Source: Colwellia sp. C2M11 (GTDB taxonomy: Bacteria > Pseudomonadota > Gammaproteobacteria > Enterobacterales > Alteromonadaceae). Taken from it: a stretch of DNA of 64,000 bases. How positions within the stretch are numbered: the first letter of the stretch is position 1; every line of letters starts with the position of its first letter. The DNA lies in NCBI RefSeq assembly GCF_018860915.1, contig NZ_JAHKQD010000011.1, forward strand, positions 1 to 64,000, given 5' to 3'. The notes beneath the pieces are model-generated. The model made no database searches, was not told the origin of the DNA, and saw nothing but the letters and a program-made list of their open reading frames with translations. This document shows positions 62,077-64,000 of this stretch, one piece after another. The translations under genes and the position numbers were made by a program.

Positions 62077-63390
62077 ATGTTATTATTTTTGCAGCAAGCA
62101 GAAATTGCAGAGCTTGCTATTTATCTCACACTTATTGTTTTGCTTTTATCGTTACTGTTTGTTTTTAGACAAAATTTAAAACAAAATCATCAAATTTCCC
62201 AAATAAGTGCCATGCTTGAATTAGCTTCATCTTCACAAAATAGCGCGCTTATACAACTTTTCGACAAACAACAATTGCAGTTGTCTAGCGCTTTTGACCA
62301 ACAGATGGCTGATCTTAGATTGAAGTTACTAAGAGAGTTAGGAAGTCAAAAAGATCAACTTAATCAAACGTTAAGTCAAAATCAAAATCAAACGTTGGAT
62401 CAACTAATTAGTCATTTAAATAAAACCACGCAGGCTAATAGAGAAGAGTTGAGCAAATCATTAATACAAAGCAGTGAGCAAATGACTAAACGTATTGATG
62501 TGTTAACGAATGCGACCGATAAACGTTTACAAGAAATTAGCGGTCAAGTAGAAAAGCGGCTTGCAGAGGGCTTTGAAAAAACAACTAAAACCTTTAGTGA
62601 TATTTTGCAGCGTTTAGCCTTGATTGATGACGCACAGAAAAAAATCACCGAATTATCAACCAATGTGGTTAGCTTACAAGAGGTGTTAAATGATAAACGC
62701 TCTAGAGGGGCATTTGGTGAAGTACAACTAAGTGGTTTAATTCGCAATGTGCTACCAGAGCAAAGTTTTAAGCTTCAGCACACGTTATCAAATGGAAAAA
62801 TTGCCGATTGTGTATTGTTTTTACCTGAGCCTACTGGAAACGTAGTTGTAGATGCTAAATTTCCACTAGAAAGTTATCGTAAAATGATGGACTTTGAATT
62901 AGCAGAGTCAGATCGTAAAGCCGCACAACGACAATTTAAAGTTGATATTAAAAAACATATTAACGATATTAGTGACAAATATTTAATTGATAAAGAAACT
63001 GCTGACGGTGCAATTATGTTTATTCCAGCAGAAGCTATTTTTGCTGAGATTCACGGACACCAAAGTGATTTAGTTGATTATGCTAATAAAAAGCGTGTTT
63101 GGCTAGCTTCTCCTACAACACTTATGGCAATACTCACCACGGCACGGTCAGTATTAAAAGATGAAGCAACTCGAAAGCAGGTTCATATTATTCAAGCGCA
63201 TTTATCTGATTTAGCCAAAGATTTTGACCGTTTTAAAGGTCGATTTGCTAATTTAGCAAAACATATTGATCAAGCGGCTGTAGATGTGAAACAAATTCAT
63301 ACGTCGGCAGATAAAATTTCTACTCGATTTGAAAAAATCGAGCAGGTCGAATTACAAGATTCAGAGCCCCCTTTGATTAAAAAAAGTTAG
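62077..63390 (+). CDS. rmuC: DNA recombination protein RmuC
   Basis: RmuC limits inversions at short inverted repeats in E. coli; its mechanism is not settled. The 437 residues begin with a membrane helix (about 12-30), then a long coiled coil (about 35-205) rich in Gln and Ser, then the RmuC nuclease-fold domain (about 210-410) with DKRSRGAFGEVQL, VVVDAKFPLESY and PTTLMAILTTARSV. AAGG sits 6 nt before the ATG. Divergent from ybeD across about 290 bp in which I see nothing recognisable. Confidence 0.94.
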   Translation: MLLFLQQAEIAELAIYLTLIVLLLSLLFVFRQNLKQNHQISQISAMLELASSSQNSALIQLFDKQQLQLSSAFDQQMADLRLKLLRELGSQKDQLNQTLSQNQNQTLDQLISHLNKTTQANREELSKSLIQSSEQMTKRIDVLTNATDKRLQEISGQVEKRLAEGFEKTTKTFSDILQRLALIDDAQKKITELSTNVVSLQEVLNDKRSRGAFGEVQLSGLIRNVLPEQSFKLQHTLSNGKIADCVLFLPEPTGNVVVDAKFPLESYRKMMDFELAESDRKAAQRQFKVDIKKHINDISDKYLIDKETADGAIMFIPAEAIFAEIHGHQSDLVDYANKKRVWLASPTTLMAILTTARSVLKDEATRKQVHIIQAHLSDLAKDFDRFKGRFANLAKHIDQAAVDVKQIHTSADKISTRFEKIEQVELQDSEPPLIKKS

Positions 63391-63443
63391 TGCTTACTAC
63401 TTTATTAAAAACTCAGATTAAAGGGGGGGGGCAATTTTTTATA

Positions 63444-64000
63444 TTAAAATGCGACATTAACAAAAACAATTAATAGTAGAACAGGACAAATATAACGTAA
63501 ATAAAAGCCAAATAGCTTTAACTTTATATTACTGTTTAATACCGCAATGTCGGTGATTTTATTACCTCTATTCCAAATCCAGCCAATAACAATGAAATAA
63601 AACAGCGACATTAATGGTTGTAAAATAGTTGTAAGGGCTTGTACAACTAACCCGAATAAGACATCAAAAAAGGCAACTAATGTCATACTAGCAACTAAAA
63701 CAGCACCAGAAACTAACCAAGTTGCGTGATTACGGTTAAGTTTTCTATCTTCCACTAAATACGACACAGGTACTTCCGTTGTTGAAATGGTTGAAGTTAG
63801 TGCTGCAATAGATAATAAAGTAAAGAAACTAAACGCAACAATTAAGCCTGTAGTACCCATAGATGAAAATAACGAAGGTAAAATTTGAAATATAAGCTGG
63901 CCTTCACCAATTAAGTGACCATTGTTAAAAACATCTTGTCCGGCATGTTGTGCAACGAATAAAGCTGGAATAATAAGTAACCCGGCTAAAAAGGCGATAA
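63444..64000 (-). CDS. Sodium-dependent transporter of the SNF/NSS family (3' part)
   Basis: The C-terminal part of a sodium:neurotransmitter-symporter-like protein, open to the window edge, where its 5' portion is cut off; about 185 residues are visible. The sequence before the internal Met (at 63860) stays open and reads in frame as LIIPALFVAQHAGQD and GEGQLIFQILPSLF, typical of the family, followed by LTSTISTTEVPVSYLVED. Five or so membrane segments are present. Substrates of bacterial members are often amino acids; not predictable here. It converges on rmuC. Confidence 0.88.
   Translation of the reverse strand, partial: IAFLAGLLIIPALFVAQHAGQDVFNNGHLIGEGQLIFQILPSLFSSMGTTGLIVAFSFFTLLSIAALTSTISTTEVPVSYLVEDRKLNRNHATWLVSGAVLVASMTLVAFFDVLFGLVVQALTTILQPLMSLFYFIVIGWIWNRGNKITDIAVLNSNIKLKLFGFYLRYICPVLLLIVFVNVAF

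Overview
This window looks like chromosome from an AT-rich marine gammaproteobacterium of the Alteromonadales, most like Colwellia, Thalassotalea and their relatives. That is a judgement from gene order, protein character and base composition; no database search was run. I see no rRNA, tRNA, CRISPR array, phage or insertion sequence. Almost every gene is an intact chromosomal gene, and the dispersed non-coding repeats are the only mobile-looking DNA.

Layout. 1-2 kb: a mosaic of REP-like palindromes, then a ferredoxin/TrhP (tRNA hydroxylation) pair. 2-6.5 kb: an HDOD protein, a patatin with an outer-membrane barrel (type Vd secretion), and a hexose-6-phosphate mutarotase. 6.7-13 kb: mutH divergent from rppH, then ptsP-TSUP permease-lgt-thyA with 1-nt overlaps. 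13-18.6 kb: nagB, a crotonase, a small membrane protein, an acyltransferase with rraB, and a FabH-like synthase. 18.6-30.2 kb (minus strand): the conserved envelope and housekeeping block leuS-lptE-holA-nadD-rsfS-rlmH-mrdA-rodA-rlpA-dacA. 30.3-34.4 kb: a YbeL-like protein, a Lon-related protease and a thioredoxin-fold lipoprotein flanked on both sides by copies of a ~95-133 bp repeat. 58.4-64 kb: a Na+/H+ antiporter, lipA-lipB-ybeD, rmuC, and the 3' part of an SNF-type transporter cut by the window edge.

The centrepiece is a purine island at 34.5-58.2 kb. Its plus-strand half encodes a complete route from guanine to glyoxylate and urea: GuaD, XdhABC, the membrane cytochrome-linked urate hydroxylase PuuD, UraH, UraD, AllB, Alc and AllA. 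Its minus-strand half looks like a cell-envelope purine nucleoside harvesting system: a TonB-dependent receptor, an exported adenosine deaminase, an exported protein of unknown family, a lipoprotein of the purine nucleoside permease (NUP) family, an exported nucleosidase and an NCS2 urate/xanthine permease. A divergent AzgA-type purine permease sits at the far end. The proposed flow is nucleosides in through the receptor, deamination and base release in the periplasm, base uptake by the NCS2 permeases, then oxidation to glyoxylate.

A RutR-like TetR regulator lies in the middle. Three 16-bp sites of the form TTGAC-N6-GTCAG occur upstream of xdhA, upstream of the TonB receptor, and between the adenosine deaminase and AzgA genes. 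They resemble the E. coli RutR box (TTGACCA-NN-TGGTCAA). I infer that one regulator joins the catabolic and harvesting halves. This putative regulon, with the receptor and the unknown exported protein, is the best candidate here for an undescribed system.
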